Shown here one piece after another: positions 24,850-35,901 of a DNA stretch of 64,000 bases. The notes beneath the pieces were generated by a model, which had not been told where the DNA came from, ran no database searches, and worked only from the letters and a program-made list of their open reading frames with translations. The stretch spans positions 33,343-97,342 of the forward strand of contig JAIRXF010000017.1 in assembly GCA_031268405.1 (NCBI GenBank), in the 5' to 3' direction. A program made the translations under genes and the position numbers. Every line of letters begins with the position of its first letter. The first letter of the stretch is position 1. This DNA is from Oscillospiraceae bacterium. GTDB taxonomy: Bacteria > Bacillota > Clostridia > Oscillospirales > Acutalibacteraceae.

Positions 24850-27624
24850 GTGACCAAAATTACCCTGCAAAGAAAGAGCATAATAATAAAGGGAGCCCGT
24901 GAGCACAATCTTAAAAATATCGATGTTGAAATACCAAGGGACAAGCTTGTTGTTATTACTGGTTTGTCGGGATCTGGTAAATCGTCGCTCGCATTTGACA
25001 CAATTTACGCTGAGGGTCAAAGAAGATATGTCGAGAGCCTTTCTTCTTATGTGAGGCAGTTTCTTGGACAATTTAAAAAACCTGATGTAGATTCAATAAA
25101 AGGTCTTTCCCCCGCTATTTCGATAGATCAAAAAACCACTCATGATAATTCTCGTTCCACTGTTGGTACCGTAACGGAAATTTATGATTACCTGAGATTG
25201 TTATGGGCGAAGGTGGGAACCCCCCATTGCCATGTGTGTGGACGCGAGATATCTTCACAGACAATAGATCAAATCGTTGACAAAATAATGGTATTACCCC
25301 ACGAGACTAAAATACAAATTTTAGCTCCGATAATAGTCTCTAAAAAAGGCGAACACATCAAAGAGCTTGAGAGAATTAAAAAAGAGGGCTATGTAAGATT
25401 AAGGGTCGACGGGAAAATTAGAGATATTCAAGAAAATATAATTCTCGAAAAAAATAAAGCTCACAATATAGAAGTTGTTGTCGACAGACTTGTAATTAAC
25501 GAAAATATTTGTTCGAGATTGACTGAGTCTTGCGAAACTTCTTTAGCGCTTTCAGGTGGAACAATTATAATAAGTTTGATGAACGGCGATAATGAAGATC
25601 TAAATTTTAGTCAGAATTTTGCGTGCCCTGAACACAATACAAGCATTAGGGAACTTTCGCCAAAAATGTTTTCCTTTAATAATCCGCTAGGTGCTTGCAA
25701 AAAATGTACTGGGCTTGGAGTTTCTTCGAGAATTGACGAGAATCTTTTATTTTCCAATAAGTCTTTATCAATTGAAGAGGGAGCTTTGAAAGTTGACAGA
25801 TGGATTGGTGGTTCTCAAATTTTCAGTCAAATTCCCTCGAAATATAAACATCTACTGAAAAAGCCTATAAAATCTCTTAATGAAAGTCAATTAAATTTTA
25901 TTTTGCATGGAGATTATTATCTTGAATTTGAAGGATTGATTTCCAATTTACAACGAAGACTTAAACAGACAAAAAGTTCTTGGATTAAAGAATCAATCAA
26001 TTCACTTATGATTTCTAGCCCTTGCGAGGAGTGCAATGGTAAAAAACTTTCTAAGGAAAGTTTAGCTGTGACCGTCGGTGATTTAAATATAGCTGATTTT
26101 TGCGATAAATCAGTGGATGACGCGCTTAAATTTGTGGCGTCATTGAATCTTACGGGATCAAAACACATAATTTCAGAAAATATTTTGAAAGAAATTAAAT
26201 CTCGCTTAGAATTTTTGAGAGACGTGGGTCTTTCATATTTGACGCTTTCGCGTTCATCGGGCACGCTTTCGGGTGGAGAGAGTCAAAGAATAAGGCTTGC
26301 AAGTTCTATTGGATCCTTATTAATGGGCGTTACTTATATACTTGATGAGCCAAGCATAGGATTGCATCAATCGGATAATAAAAAGTTGATAAAAATTTTA
26401 AAGCATTTGCGTGATCTTGGAAATACTGTTATTGTCGTTGAACATGACGATGAGATGATGTATCAATCAGATTTTGTGTTAGACATTGGGCCAAAAGCCG
26501 GCGCGGATGGTGGTAATTTATTGTGCGCTGGAGACATAAATCGAATAAAATCTTGCAAAGAATCTATAACTGGAAGGTTTTTGAGTGGAAAGGAAACTAT
26601 AAAAATTCCAGAATTTCGCAGAAAAGGAATCGGGAAAAGCCTTAAAATTTTTGGTGCTTGTGAAAATAATTTAAAAAATATTGATGTGAATATTCCACTT
26701 GGAACTCTTACGTGCGTTACTGGCGTTTCGGGTTCGGGTAAATCTTCACTTGTAAACGAAATAATTTACAAGCATCTGGCTTCTAAATTAAATGGAGCAA
26801 AAACTACGCCGGGAGTTTTCAAAAGTTTTGAAGGGCTTGAAAATCTCGACAAAATAATAAACATAAGTCAGTCGCCTATAGGCAGAACCCCTAGATCGAA
26901 TCCTGTTACTTACACAGGTGCGTTTACAGATATTAGAGATTTATTTTCCACAACAAAAGATGCTAAAACACGGGGTTTTTCAAGTTCTAGATTTTCTTTT
27001 AACGTATCGGGAGGCAGATGCGAATCGTGCAAGGGGGGCGGAGTTAAAAAAATTGAAATGCTTTTTTTGCCCGACGTATATGTGGAATGTGAAGTTTGCG
27101 AAGGAAAAAGATACAATCGTGAAATTTTAGATATAAAATATAAGGGAAAAAACATATACGATATTCTTGAATTGTCTTGCGAAGAAGCATTTTCTTTTTT
27201 TGAAAATCTACCCAAAATTGCCAAAAAACTTAAATGTTTGTGTGATGTTGGAGTTGGATATATTAAATTGGGTCAATCTTCAACAACTCTTTCCGGAGGA
27301 GAGGCGCAGCGAATAAAATTGGCAACAGAACTTTGTAAGCATTCAACCGGAAAAACCCTATATATACTCGACGAGCCTACTACGGGTTTGCACATTGCAG
27401 ATGTGAAGCGGCTTATTTTTATTTTGCAAAAATTAGTTACTGATAAAAACACTGTAATTGTTATAGAACACAACCTTGATTTTATCAAAACTGCAGATCA
27501 TGTAATAGATCTTGGCCCTCAAGGCGGAGATAAGGGTGGCGAAATCTTAATAACTGGTACACCAGAAGAAGTTGCGTTTTGCAAGGATTCTCTTACTGGT
27601 AAATTTTTAAAAAAATTTTTTTAA
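24850..27624 (+). CDS. uvrA: UvrABC excision repair ATPase UvrA
   Basis: The 924-residue protein finds bulky DNA lesions with UvrB. It has two ABC ATPase halves: Walker A sequences [14 protein letters not shown] and [13 protein letters not shown], two LSGGE signatures, and Walker B regions with [11 protein letters not shown] and [11 protein letters not shown]. Zinc fingers are visible as [20 protein letters not shown] with CKKCTGLG, and CESCKGGG with CEVCEGKRY. The start is GTG behind AAAGGA. It lies about 150 bases after efp and is probably transcribed separately. Confidence 0.97.
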   Translation: MTKITLQRKSIIIKGAREHNLKNIDVEIPRDKLVVITGLSGSGKSSLAFDTIYAEGQRRYVESLSSYVRQFLGQFKKPDVDSIKGLSPAISIDQKTTHDNSRSTVGTVTEIYDYLRLLWAKVGTPHCHVCGREISSQTIDQIVDKIMVLPHETKIQILAPIIVSKKGEHIKELERIKKEGYVRLRVDGKIRDIQENIILEKNKAHNIEVVVDRLVINENICSRLTESCETSLALSGGTIIISLMNGDNEDLNFSQNFACPEHNTSIRELSPKMFSFNNPLGACKKCTGLGVSSRIDENLLFSNKSLSIEEGALKVDRWIGGSQIFSQIPSKYKHLLKKPIKSLNESQLNFILHGDYYLEFEGLISNLQRRLKQTKSSWIKESINSLMISSPCEECNGKKLSKESLAVTVGDLNIADFCDKSVDDALKFVASLNLTGSKHIISENILKEIKSRLEFLRDVGLSYLTLSRSSGTLSGGESQRIRLASSIGSLLMGVTYILDEPSIGLHQSDNKKLIKILKHLRDLGNTVIVVEHDDEMMYQSDFVLDIGPKAGADGGNLLCAGDINRIKSCKESITGRFLSGKETIKIPEFRRKGIGKSLKIFGACENNLKNIDVNIPLGTLTCVTGVSGSGKSSLVNEIIYKHLASKLNGAKTTPGVFKSFEGLENLDKIINISQSPIGRTPRSNPVTYTGAFTDIRDLFSTTKDAKTRGFSSSRFSFNVSGGRCESCKGGGVKKIEMLFLPDVYVECEVCEGKRYNREILDIKYKGKNIYDILELSCEEAFSFFENLPKIAKKLKCLCDVGVGYIKLGQSSTTLSGGEAQRIKLATELCKHSTGKTLYILDEPTTGLHIADVKRLIFILQKLVTDKNTVIVIEHNLDFIKTADHVIDLGPQGGDKGGEILITGTPEEVAFCKDSLTGKFLKKFF

Positions 27625-27809
27625 TGTTTATATGATTGATAACTTAAAATTCTTATGAAATTTTAATTATTCATTGTGTTTAAAGGTAAATTTCGATAAT
27701 AAAAATCAATAAACAGTTAATGTTGATAATTTAGAAACAATGTGTTAACATGGTTACATTACCGTAATAATTTACTCACGCAGGAGTGATGGAAGAGGTT
27801 TTGGATTTT

Positions 27810-28910
27810 ATGAAGACACGCTATAAAATTTTGTCTGCAGCTTTGTTTGCGGCATTATTTTCTGCAAGTTTGTTGGATGGTAGTTTTTTTGCATTTGATA
27901 ATTCTGAAAAAGGTTACAATTCTATTTATTCTGTGAAACAAAAAATAGAACAAAATAAAGCATCTAAAAGGGAATTTGAACGCCGAAGAGATGAATTAAC
28001 AGGAGGCATAAATGATATAAGTTCACAGGTTTTTAAGTTAGAAGATCTATTAGAATCCAATCAGCGAGAACTTGAAAGTCTTAAAAAAAATGAGGAAAAT
28101 AACAAAGGCATTCTTCGCAAAATTGTGAAAACAGCAGAGCTTATAGATAATTCGGGGTATGATTTGTGCTGTACCGGCGAGAGTTTTGGTTTGGGAGGTA
28201 GTAACAGAGAAGGCGATGGAGATGTGGTGATATTAGCGGCAAATGTTAGAGAAAAACTCGAAGAAATTAAAAAAAACTACCATAATCGCAAAAAAGCTGC
28301 CGATGAAATTTCAAAAAAACAGCTGGAAGTCAACCGTAAAAGAGAAGATATAGAAAAAAAGCAACGTGAACTTGAACGGTTAGAAGAGACAAATGCCTCT
28401 GAACTACGTGAATTAAACGAAGAGTACGAGAAACAAAAAAATAAAAATATTGCTCCTCCCGAAGTGAATAAAACAAAAGGAGCGGTGCAAGAAATTTCTC
28501 ATGAGAACAATCTAAATCGTGGAAGCAACGGTGATTTTATTTGGCCTTGCCGTTGTAAAACTGTTTTACAGAGATTTAAAGGTTTTTCTCACAGAGGTAT
28601 AGATATAAGCGGAAGTGAAAAAGACATTATTTGTTCTGTGTGTGACGGTGTTGTGGACCAGGTTAATGTTGGTGGTTACGGAGGCGGCTGGGGTAGTTTT
28701 GTTCTTATAAAAACAGAAGTGGGTGGCGAAAAAATTACTATAAGATATGCTCATCTTAGCGAAGTGAGTGTTAGAAAAGGAGAGTTTGTTAAAAAAGGGG
28801 GGCAAATCGGGCTTATGGGTAGAACCGGGCGTGCTACTTGCGTGCATTTGCACATTGAAATTACAAGAAATGGAACACACGAAGATCCGATGCGATGGCT
28901 TGGGATTTAA
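27810..28910 (+). CDS. Secreted M23 peptidase with coiled coil
   Basis: The protein of about 366 residues has a signal peptide, a long coiled-coil region rich in Lys, Glu and Gln (about residues 30-220), and a C-terminal M23 domain with HRGIDIS and HLHIE plus the preceding YAHLSE. The zinc ligands (His, Asp, and the last His of HLH) are all present, so it should cut peptidoglycan cross-links. The layout resembles EnvC/PcsB-like division hydrolase activators, but those often have degenerate sites. The ATG at 27810 gives a proper signal peptide; the upstream GTG/ATG pair at 27786-27789 would add acidic residues before it. Confidence 0.88.
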   Translation: MKTRYKILSAALFAALFSASLLDGSFFAFDNSEKGYNSIYSVKQKIEQNKASKREFERRRDELTGGINDISSQVFKLEDLLESNQRELESLKKNEENNKGILRKIVKTAELIDNSGYDLCCTGESFGLGGSNREGDGDVVILAANVREKLEEIKKNYHNRKKAADEISKKQLEVNRKREDIEKKQRELERLEETNASELRELNEEYEKQKNKNIAPPEVNKTKGAVQEISHENNLNRGSNGDFIWPCRCKTVLQRFKGFSHRGIDISGSEKDIICSVCDGVVDQVNVGGYGGGWGSFVLIKTEVGGEKITIRYAHLSEVSVRKGEFVKKGGQIGLMGRTGRATCVHLHIEITRNGTHEDPMRWLGI

Positions 28911-29089
28911 AGCTAAAAAGTGCAGCATGCGAAGGATACCGGTAAATAACTGTAGATTAAAATAAAAATAGGTAATTGAGAGAATTTACTGATTTTTGAA
29001 GTTAAATATTTATGGCAAAACAAGAACTTTGTAACTTTATAAGTTATTTAAAATAAAATTTGAACTTATATAAAGGGGAATTTATAAGC

Positions 29090-30148
29090 TTGAATACTTT
29101 GAAGCGGAAAATTTGGTACGTATTTCTTGTAATCTTTGTGTTATTTTTTATTGTTGGTACTGTGTTTGTTTGTATGTTTGGTCCAAAGATTTATGCAAAA
29201 CTTAGAAATCTTACAAGAGGCAGTATAGTTTGGGGAGTTCCCGACAAAGAACAAAGATTCAGCGATACCGATATACCAATAGTTATTACTACAGATGATG
29301 CTTACACTCTTCAGACTGTTGTTATGCTCACGTCCTTACTAGAGAGTTCAAATGATGAAAATTTTTACAAAATAGATATTTTGATTCCGAGCGAATTTTC
29401 CAAAGAAAATAAAGAAAAAGTTTCAAATTTGCAAAATAGTTACAAAAATTGCGATATAGAATTTATAGACATGAAAGACTGTTTTAAAAATTCCTTTATT
29501 TCTAAACATTTTAGTGAAGTTGTTTATTACAGACTTAGAATACCAACTGTTTTGGAAACAAGAAAAAGGTGTATTTACGTAGACGTCGATACTATTGTCG
29601 AGAAAGATTTATTAGAGCTTTATAGATATGATATGGGGAACAATTGGGTAGCTGGTGTTGCAGATTCTGGTAGGAGTGTTTTTTATAAAAATGAGGAAGA
29701 AAGAAAAAAAAGAGAAGATTATAAAAAAAGCATAGATCTAAAGAGTTTTGACCAATATATCAATTCTGGTGTTTTACTTTTAAATTTAGAAGCTATCAGA
29801 GAAGATAAAGTGGAAGATAAATTTAAAACTTTTCTTGAAACACACAGAGATCCTATGCAGCACGATCAGAGCACTATAAATTCTTCATGTTATGGGAAAA
29901 TTTGTTCTTTGCCATTTAAATATAATGCCCAGATGTATATGTTTTTTGATCAAGAAGAAAACAAATTTTCTTCACTTTTTAGTGAAAAAGATTGGAACGA
30001 GGGTTGGAACGATTCTGTGATTATACATTACGCTGGGGAAAAGCCATGGTCTGATCCGTCTACCTATAGAATAGAGAGATGGTGGAATTTTGCAAGAAAA
30101 ACTCCTTACTGGAAGGAAATTCTCAAGAAGTTTAGAACAACAAAATAG
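29090..30148 (+). CDS. Membrane-anchored GT8-family glycosyltransferase
   Basis: The protein begins with one membrane helix (residues about 8-30) and then a GT8 (LgtC/glycogenin-type) domain. Motifs are PIVITTDDAYTLQTVVML near the start, the DxD metal site in CIYVDVDTIVEKDLLELYRY, YINSGVLLLNL, HDQSTINS and IIHYAGEKPW. GT8 enzymes transfer galactose or glucose from a UDP-sugar. The TTG at 29090 has AAAGGGG at fair spacing; the TTG at 29060 has none. It stands alone between the M23 gene and a shared terminator, so its acceptor is unknown; a surface polymer is likely. Confidence 0.87.
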   Translation: MNTLKRKIWYVFLVIFVLFFIVGTVFVCMFGPKIYAKLRNLTRGSIVWGVPDKEQRFSDTDIPIVITTDDAYTLQTVVMLTSLLESSNDENFYKIDILIPSEFSKENKEKVSNLQNSYKNCDIEFIDMKDCFKNSFISKHFSEVVYYRLRIPTVLETRKRCIYVDVDTIVEKDLLELYRYDMGNNWVAGVADSGRSVFYKNEEERKKREDYKKSIDLKSFDQYINSGVLLLNLEAIREDKVEDKFKTFLETHRDPMQHDQSTINSSCYGKICSLPFKYNAQMYMFFDQEENKFSSLFSEKDWNEGWNDSVIIHYAGEKPWSDPSTYRIERWWNFARKTPYWKEILKKFRTTK

Positions 30149-30222
30149 ATAGTGCGAGAAAAAGTTCAGGACAATAAAATAAAGATTGCGATAATTTTAG
30201 TTCTATGAGTTACGTGTAACAT

Positions 30223-30252
30223 AAGGAGTTTTAAATTAAAATAAAACTCCTT
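30223..30252. terminator. Bidirectional terminator between convergent genes
   Basis: An 11-bp perfect stem (30223-30233 with 30242-30252) with T/A runs on both sides lies between the ends of the glycosyltransferase and the laccase-domain gene, and can serve both strands. Confidence 0.8.
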
Positions 30253-31095
30253 TTAAGATGTCATGCACAGAGCTGCTGCCATAACTCCGCGTTTTTCACC
30301 CATAGCTCTATGCGAGAAAAGCATGTCACTAAAACAATGTGTGCAAATATCTGAAACATAAATATTTTCAGGTTTAATACCTGATCTTTTTAAAATTTCT
30401 TCGTTGGCTTTTTTTAAAGAGAGCATATACCTGTTATTGTTTTTTTCTGATTTTATAAAACAAGACTCAATAATCCAAGGTTTATTTCTAAATTTTTCAT
30501 AAACAGCGTCGTCAACTTCGTAACATTTTTGTGAAATCGTTGGGCCGATGGCGCAAATTATATCTTCGGGATTACATAAAAATTCTGTGTGCATCTTAAC
30601 AATAATTTTTGAAGCAATCTCCTTAGCTGTGCCTTTGAATCCAGAATGAGCCAGTGCAATGATTTTTTTTAATGGATCAAAAAAGAAAATGGGGGTACAA
30701 TCGGCGTGATAGGTAATAAGGGTCAAGTTATTTTGATCTGTAATTAATCCATCGGCATTTTGAATTTGCCTATTTTTACTGCTAATCGTATTATCCCTTT
30801 TATCTTTATTTGTAACAATCATCACAGTATCGCTATGAACTTGGCGAGCAGAAAATAAACTTTCGAATTTTACACCAACAGCTTGTGAAAATTTACGATA
30901 ATTTTGGATGATATTTTCCATTGTTTCGCTGCCAAAAAATCTGAAATTCATGGATTCAAATTCATTACTGCTAACTCCGCCGAGTCTTGTAGAAAAACCA
31001 TGACGAAGTAGTTTATGTTTTTCAAAAATAGGAAAAGTGAAAAAGGGAACGGCTTTTTTTACGCTAAGTTCTGTATTGTTACTTTTAAAAATCAT
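30253..31095 (-). CDS. pgeF: Laccase-domain purine nucleoside phosphorylase (YfiH family)
   Basis: The 280-residue protein is a multi-copper-oxidase-like family-1 (DUF152/YfiH) member, now known to act as a purine nucleoside phosphorylase/adenosine deaminase or peptidoglycan-editing factor. The active-site residues appear as HGFSTRLGG near the start, YHADCTPIFF and ALAHSGFKGTAKEI, and as CTHC near the end. The zinc His, Cys and second His are all present. It has no signal peptide. Confidence 0.9.
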   Translation of the reverse strand: MIFKSNNTELSVKKAVPFFTFPIFEKHKLLRHGFSTRLGGVSSNEFESMNFRFFGSETMENIIQNYRKFSQAVGVKFESLFSARQVHSDTVMIVTNKDKRDNTISSKNRQIQNADGLITDQNNLTLITYHADCTPIFFFDPLKKIIALAHSGFKGTAKEIASKIIVKMHTEFLCNPEDIICAIGPTISQKCYEVDDAVYEKFRNKPWIIESCFIKSEKNNNRYMLSLKKANEEILKRSGIKPENIYVSDICTHCFSDMLFSHRAMGEKRGVMAAALCMTS

Positions 31096-31212
31096 TTTAT
31101 CAAAACCTTAAAAATATATTTCTTACCTTATTATGCTAGTAAAGTTTGTGTATTTTTTCAAGAGATTAATATTTGGCGATGCACCGCGAGTTCGTTATGT
31201 CTATAAAAAATA

Positions 31213-31240
31213 TTTACAAAACGCATAAATATGATACAAT
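31213..31240 (+). promoter_or_regulatory. Promoter of a possible small RNA
   Basis: TTTACA (31213-31218), a 16-base spacer and TACAAT (31235-31240) form a sigma-A-like promoter. No gene of normal size starts behind it before the terminator at 31383. Confidence 0.55.
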
Positions 31241-31246
31241 CAGATA

Positions 31247-31420
31247 AACAAATGGTTAAAACTAATTAGTGAATCACATTAATGATAAATTGGATGAAAC
31301 GATATTTTGCAGAAAATGTAAAATTATCACAAACGATTTTAAACGTTATTGTGTAAAATAGTTTTAATATTATAAAGCTCACAAAAAGCTTGTTCTTGAT
31401 CAATTAAGAACAAGCTTTTT
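31247..31420 (+). ncRNA. Candidate small RNA or micro-protein transcript
   Basis: Between a good promoter and a very strong terminator lies a transcript of about 170 bases in a gap between divergent genes. It contains a 24-codon frame (31282-31356) starting MINWMKRYFAEN, but no ribosome site precedes its ATG. A non-coding RNA is therefore the simpler reading. I see no match to 6S, SRP or tmRNA hallmarks. Confidence 0.45.
31383..31420. terminator. Strong bidirectional terminator
   Basis: A perfect 15-bp stem (31383-31397 with 31406-31420) with A and T runs at its base and an eight-base loop. It lies between two divergent genes, so it does not belong to either of them. Confidence 0.85.
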
Positions 31421-31624
31421 GCGTTGTAGCTAGAAATTTAAGTTGCGCACACAATTATTTTTTAAAATTTTGGGCACTTAAATACGCTGCGAAATAGAAA
31501 GAATTTTTGCATATCAACACAGTCTTAATGTTTTTGTAGGTTTGCAAATTGTTGTTTTTTAGTGTAAAATCAAGAAATAGGTTAGAGTTTATTTAAGATG
31601 AGTCAAAAGGAAGTGGAAATCAAA

Positions 31625-33718
31625 ATGGCTTTTAAATTTAAAGCCGGGGTGATTTGGAGTTTCATTTGCGTTTTGTGTATCGCCATTCTTTTTATATTTT
31701 TTTTAAACAAATATAAAGAAAATGAAAATACAATAGTGATTTATCATACAAATGATATGCACGGCGCACTAAACAGTATGTATAATGAAAACGGTACGTT
31801 GGTAAGAATTGGAGCAGATATTGTAAAAACGCTAAAAGATAATACAAAAAACTCAATTTTATTAGATGCTGGAGATTCTACTCAGGGTACATCACTTGCC
31901 TCCAATAGTAAGGGGTTAAAAATATATGAGATCATGAAAGCCGCCGGTTGGGATTTTATGGCACTTGGAAATCACGAATTTGATTATGGATCTGAAAATT
32001 TGTTATCAAATGTATCCAAAGCAAATGTTACACCGATTGTTTCAAACATTTATAATTCTGATGGCAGTGTTTTCTTGGGAAGCAATAACGAAAATAAGCG
32101 AAGTGTAATTAAGGAAATAGCGGGTAAAAAGATAGGAATTTTAGGCATAACAACAACAGAGACAGTACATAGTACGCGAAAAGACAACATAAAAAACTTG
32201 ATATTCGAAGAAGAGATTGAGGCTGCTAAGAGGCAGGTAAATGAGTTGAAAAAGCAAAATGTTGACCTTATTGTTGCTATTACTCACGTTGGAAATAATA
32301 AAATCGCCAAAAATGTCGATGGTATACATATTGTTATTGATGGGCATAGTCACGAGATCTATTCTAAGGTTTGCGGCAATGTTTTTGTTGGACAAGCAGG
32401 ATCATCATCTTCCAATATAGGTAAATTTACAATTAGATTTTCACAAGATGGTACTCATATTTCTCATAAAATTATAAAGCCTGAAAAACTCTACGATCCT
32501 TTGAATCCAGAATCGCTTAAAATATTGCCAGATTCTAAAATCAAAAAGATGTGTGATGAGGAATTAAAAGATATAGAAAAGAAGCAAAGTACTGTTGCTG
32601 GATATACATCTTGCACTCTTTTTGGAGGCAATGTAAATGGGTTGAGTGTGAGCAGACTTTTCGAAACTAATTTAGGGAATTTAGTTGCAGATGCAATCCT
32701 TTTTGAAGCTCAAAGAATAATAAATTTACACGAGATGGAATTCGAACATGTGGTTGCCTTGGTAAATGGAGGCACTATAAGAAAAAGTATACCGATTGGA
32801 AATATAACTACGGGAAAAATTTCAGAAGTGCTGCCCTTTAAAGATAAAGTTGCTTTTAAGGTAATTACACCGCAAAAATTATACGAAGTTTTAGAGAATG
32901 GCGTTAAAAACATGTACGCCGACGATAAAAAATTTAACAACGAAGATACGGCAATTTTAAATGTATCGGGCATGCGTGTGGAGGTAAATTTAAATGGATT
33001 AGATGTTAAATTTAATAAGAATGGAAATAAAATCAAAAGAAATGGTTCAAAAGTAGAAAAAATCGTCCTCACAAATTCAAACGGCACAGACGGGAAAACT
33101 TTAAACAGAAATGATGATCATACCCAAATAATTGTTTGCACCCCCGAGTTTACCGCAAATGGCGGTGACTACTATATTGCACTGAGAGATGCTAGAATTT
33201 TAGAACATACTGATTTTACAATTTGCGATATAACAACAAAATACATAGAGTATCTTGGAACAATTAAAAATGTGCAAGATCAATATTGTGCTAATAAAAC
33301 CCGCGTAAAAATTCTAAACAGATTGTTTGGCCAAACGTACAAGGCCAACATAGAATTAAAAAGTGGTTCAAATTTACTCACTAATTCAAAAGTAAAAGTC
33401 AGGATAGATGATCAAAATGAATTTTTAACAACCACAGATGAAAAAGGAAACGTTTTAATAGATGATTTGAAAAGTGGACCGCATTCTGTAGCTGTTTTGC
33501 AAAATGAAAAACATTTTGACGCCTATTTTAACAATATGCTAGGTATAACAAATGCAAAGTTTTGTTTAGAATCAGACAAAATTATGTTATGTAGCAAAGG
33601 CGTTGGCGAAATCAATAGAGCAATTTTTACAGGTTCTTCTAAAATATTTTGGTGGCTGAATTCACAAAATATGATTTTCAAAAATATAAGTATATTTAAA
33701 TTATTCGAAAAATTTTAA
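31625..33718 (+). CDS. Membrane-anchored 5'-nucleotidase/cyclic phosphodiesterase
   Basis: The protein of about 697 residues starts with a membrane helix (residues about 8-28). A UshA-type metallophosphatase domain follows, with HTNDMHG, LLDAGDSTQG, GNHEFDYG, THVG and DGHSHE. The 5'-nucleotidase C-terminal domain comes next (LVNGGTIRKSIP, LPFKDKVAFKV, TANGGDYY). The last 130 residues include an extra strand-rich segment (VKVRIDDQNEFLTTTDEKGN, then HSVAVLQN) like a prealbumin/Ig-like surface domain. It probably salvages nucleotides outside the membrane. The ATG at 31625 follows AGGAAGTGGA and is better placed than the ATG at 31598. The C-terminal tail has no sorting motif. Confidence 0.9.
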   Translation: MAFKFKAGVIWSFICVLCIAILFIFFLNKYKENENTIVIYHTNDMHGALNSMYNENGTLVRIGADIVKTLKDNTKNSILLDAGDSTQGTSLASNSKGLKIYEIMKAAGWDFMALGNHEFDYGSENLLSNVSKANVTPIVSNIYNSDGSVFLGSNNENKRSVIKEIAGKKIGILGITTTETVHSTRKDNIKNLIFEEEIEAAKRQVNELKKQNVDLIVAITHVGNNKIAKNVDGIHIVIDGHSHEIYSKVCGNVFVGQAGSSSSNIGKFTIRFSQDGTHISHKIIKPEKLYDPLNPESLKILPDSKIKKMCDEELKDIEKKQSTVAGYTSCTLFGGNVNGLSVSRLFETNLGNLVADAILFEAQRIINLHEMEFEHVVALVNGGTIRKSIPIGNITTGKISEVLPFKDKVAFKVITPQKLYEVLENGVKNMYADDKKFNNEDTAILNVSGMRVEVNLNGLDVKFNKNGNKIKRNGSKVEKIVLTNSNGTDGKTLNRNDDHTQIIVCTPEFTANGGDYYIALRDARILEHTDFTICDITTKYIEYLGTIKNVQDQYCANKTRVKILNRLFGQTYKANIELKSGSNLLTNSKVKVRIDDQNEFLTTTDEKGNVLIDDLKSGPHSVAVLQNEKHFDAYFNNMLGITNAKFCLESDKIMLCSKGVGEINRAIFTGSSKIFWWLNSQNMIFKNISIFKLFEKF

Positions 33719-33844
33719 TAAAGTGTTATTATACCAGCCTTAAAAGTTCTATAATTAGTAAGTTTTGGCATAAATTTAATTGAAATAAATACATAAGAAG
33801 AGTATTTTAGCTGTTTAACTTATTTGATGAGATAAGGGGTTATT

Positions 33845-35680
33845 ATGTGTGGAATAGCTGGCTGGGTTGATTATAACCAAAATCTGAACGAAAAATTAGC
33901 AATTATTAATAAAATGTCTGAAACCATCTCTTCAAGAGGGCCGGATGAAAATAATATTTATAGCGAAACTCATGTTCTTCTCGCACACAGAAGATTGGTT
34001 GTTGTGGATCCCTTAGGGGGTGGGCAACCAATGCGTTTTAAAAGAGGAAACGAAAGTTATGTTTTAGCTTATAATGGCGAAATTTACAATACAAAAGAAG
34101 TAAGAAACGAACTAATTTTATCTGGTTTTAAATTCAATGGTTATTCCGATACGGAAGTGATATTGAAATCTTATGTACATTGGAAAGAAAGTTGTGTTGA
34201 GCATTTTAACGGAATTTTTGCCTTTGCTGTCTGGATTAAACATGAACAAAAATTGTTTTTAGCTAGAGATAGAATGGGCGTAAAGCCGTTGTTTTTCTTT
34301 TTATATAACGGCGGGATTGTTTTTGGTTCCCAAATAAAAACTTTGCTTGCAAATCCATTAATAAAACCGATTATAAAAGAAGAGGGGCTTAAAGAAATAT
34401 TTTTATTGGGGCCTGCAAGAACAAGTGGTCAAGGAGTAATTTACGGAATAAAAGAACTGAAAAGAGCACAATATTTAAATTTTTCGAATTCAAATTTTAC
34501 AAATAGAACGTATTGGTTTCTGAGAGCTCGAGAATTTTCAGATACCAAAGAAGAGGCGGTTAACAAAACTAGATTTTTAATCTTTAATGCAATAAAAAAG
34601 CAGTTGGTGGCTGATGTGCCACTTTGTTGCTTTTTGTCTGGCGGGCTTGATTCAAGTATAATTTCTAAGGTAACTTCAGATTATTACAAGAAGGAGCTTA
34701 AAAAGAGGCTTACGACTTATTCTGTTGATTACTTAAACAGCAAAAAGTATTTTACAAAAAATTTATTTCAACCAAATTCTGACAATAAATATATAAAAAT
34801 AATGTCAAAATTCATAAATTCTGATCATAAAAATATCATAATAAATGAAAAAGATTTAGTTGATGCGTTAGATGAAGCTGTAATTGCAAGAGATCTTCCG
34901 GGAATGGCTGATATAGATTCCTCTTTATTACTTTTTTGCAGAGAAATTAAAAAACGGTTTACGGTTGCTCTTTCTGGTGAATGTGCCGATGAGATTTTTG
35001 GAGGATATCCTTGGTATCATGATGAAAAATTATTATTTTCGGATTGTTTTCCGTGGTCTAAATCGATAGAACTGCGCAAAAACATAGTTAAAGACGGTGT
35101 GTTTTCAAACCCTGAAGATTACATAAAAACGCGCTATTTTGATACCATTTCAAATGTCGATAAACTTTCTGGAGATTCAAAATTAGATGGACGCATCAGA
35201 GAAATGTTTGTTTTAAATTTAGATTGGTTTATGCAAGTACTTTTAGACAGAAAAGATAGAATGAGCATGTATAGCGGGCTCGAAGTTAGGGTTCCGTTTT
35301 GCGATCATGAAATTGTGGAGTATGCATATAATATGCCTTGGAAGATAAAATCACTCGGAGGTAGAGAAAAGGGCATAGTCAGAGAATCAATGAGTGGATT
35401 TCTACCCGATGATATTTTGGAAAGAAAAAAGAGTCCATATCCAAAAACACATAACCCAATTTATATGAAAATTATAAGCAAGAAAGTTCGTTTAATTTTA
35501 GAAGAAAAAAATTCTGTACTTAATCAAATTATAAAACGTGACGAGATTATGAGAATTGCAGAAAACCCCGATGCAATTTTTACTCCCTGGTATGGCCAAT
35601 TGATGGGATCCGCACAAATGCTTGCATATATAGTTCAGCTTGATACTTGGTTTAAAAAATACAACATAGATATCGAATGA
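33845..35680 (+). CDS. asnB: Asparagine synthase (glutamine-hydrolysing)
   Basis: The 611-residue enzyme makes asparagine from aspartate, ATP and glutamine. Cys2 of MCGIAGW starts the glutaminase domain, with YNGEIYN and DTEV following. The synthetase domain has the pyrophosphate loop LSGGLDSS. The conserved LSGECADEIFGGYPWY and RVPFCDHEIVEYAY segments are also present. Start is ATG behind AAGGGG. It is followed by a hairpin terminator. The copy is not next to polysaccharide genes, so a metabolic role is favoured over glycan amidation. Confidence 0.95.
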   Translation: MCGIAGWVDYNQNLNEKLAIINKMSETISSRGPDENNIYSETHVLLAHRRLVVVDPLGGGQPMRFKRGNESYVLAYNGEIYNTKEVRNELILSGFKFNGYSDTEVILKSYVHWKESCVEHFNGIFAFAVWIKHEQKLFLARDRMGVKPLFFFLYNGGIVFGSQIKTLLANPLIKPIIKEEGLKEIFLLGPARTSGQGVIYGIKELKRAQYLNFSNSNFTNRTYWFLRAREFSDTKEEAVNKTRFLIFNAIKKQLVADVPLCCFLSGGLDSSIISKVTSDYYKKELKKRLTTYSVDYLNSKKYFTKNLFQPNSDNKYIKIMSKFINSDHKNIIINEKDLVDALDEAVIARDLPGMADIDSSLLLFCREIKKRFTVALSGECADEIFGGYPWYHDEKLLFSDCFPWSKSIELRKNIVKDGVFSNPEDYIKTRYFDTISNVDKLSGDSKLDGRIREMFVLNLDWFMQVLLDRKDRMSMYSGLEVRVPFCDHEIVEYAYNMPWKIKSLGGREKGIVRESMSGFLPDDILERKKSPYPKTHNPIYMKIISKKVRLILEEKNSVLNQIIKRDEIMRIAENPDAIFTPWYGQLMGSAQMLAYIVQLDTWFKKYNIDIE

Positions 35681-35696
35681 GCAAATTTTTTGTTAT

Positions 35697-35754
35697 AGCT
35701 AATTAATTTTTAAATATTGTGTTGTGCACATGTTTTAGCATTAATTAGCTTTTT
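35697..35754 (+). terminator. Terminator-like inverted repeat after asnB
   Basis: AGCTAATTAAT (35697-35707) pairs exactly with ATTAATTAGCT (35740-35750), followed by T's. The loop of about 32 bases is long, so its strength is uncertain. Confidence 0.5.
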
Positions 35755-35901
35755 AAAACTTAAAGAATTTTTATCCAGTTAAGTATTTTGCTATATATGC
35801 TAGTGAGTTGTTTTTTATTTTTGGGGAAAAGATCTGTTATTTTAAAATTATTTGGATAAAATAAAAAGAGAATTTGAAATCAGGGAGAGAGGAATAATGA
35901 T

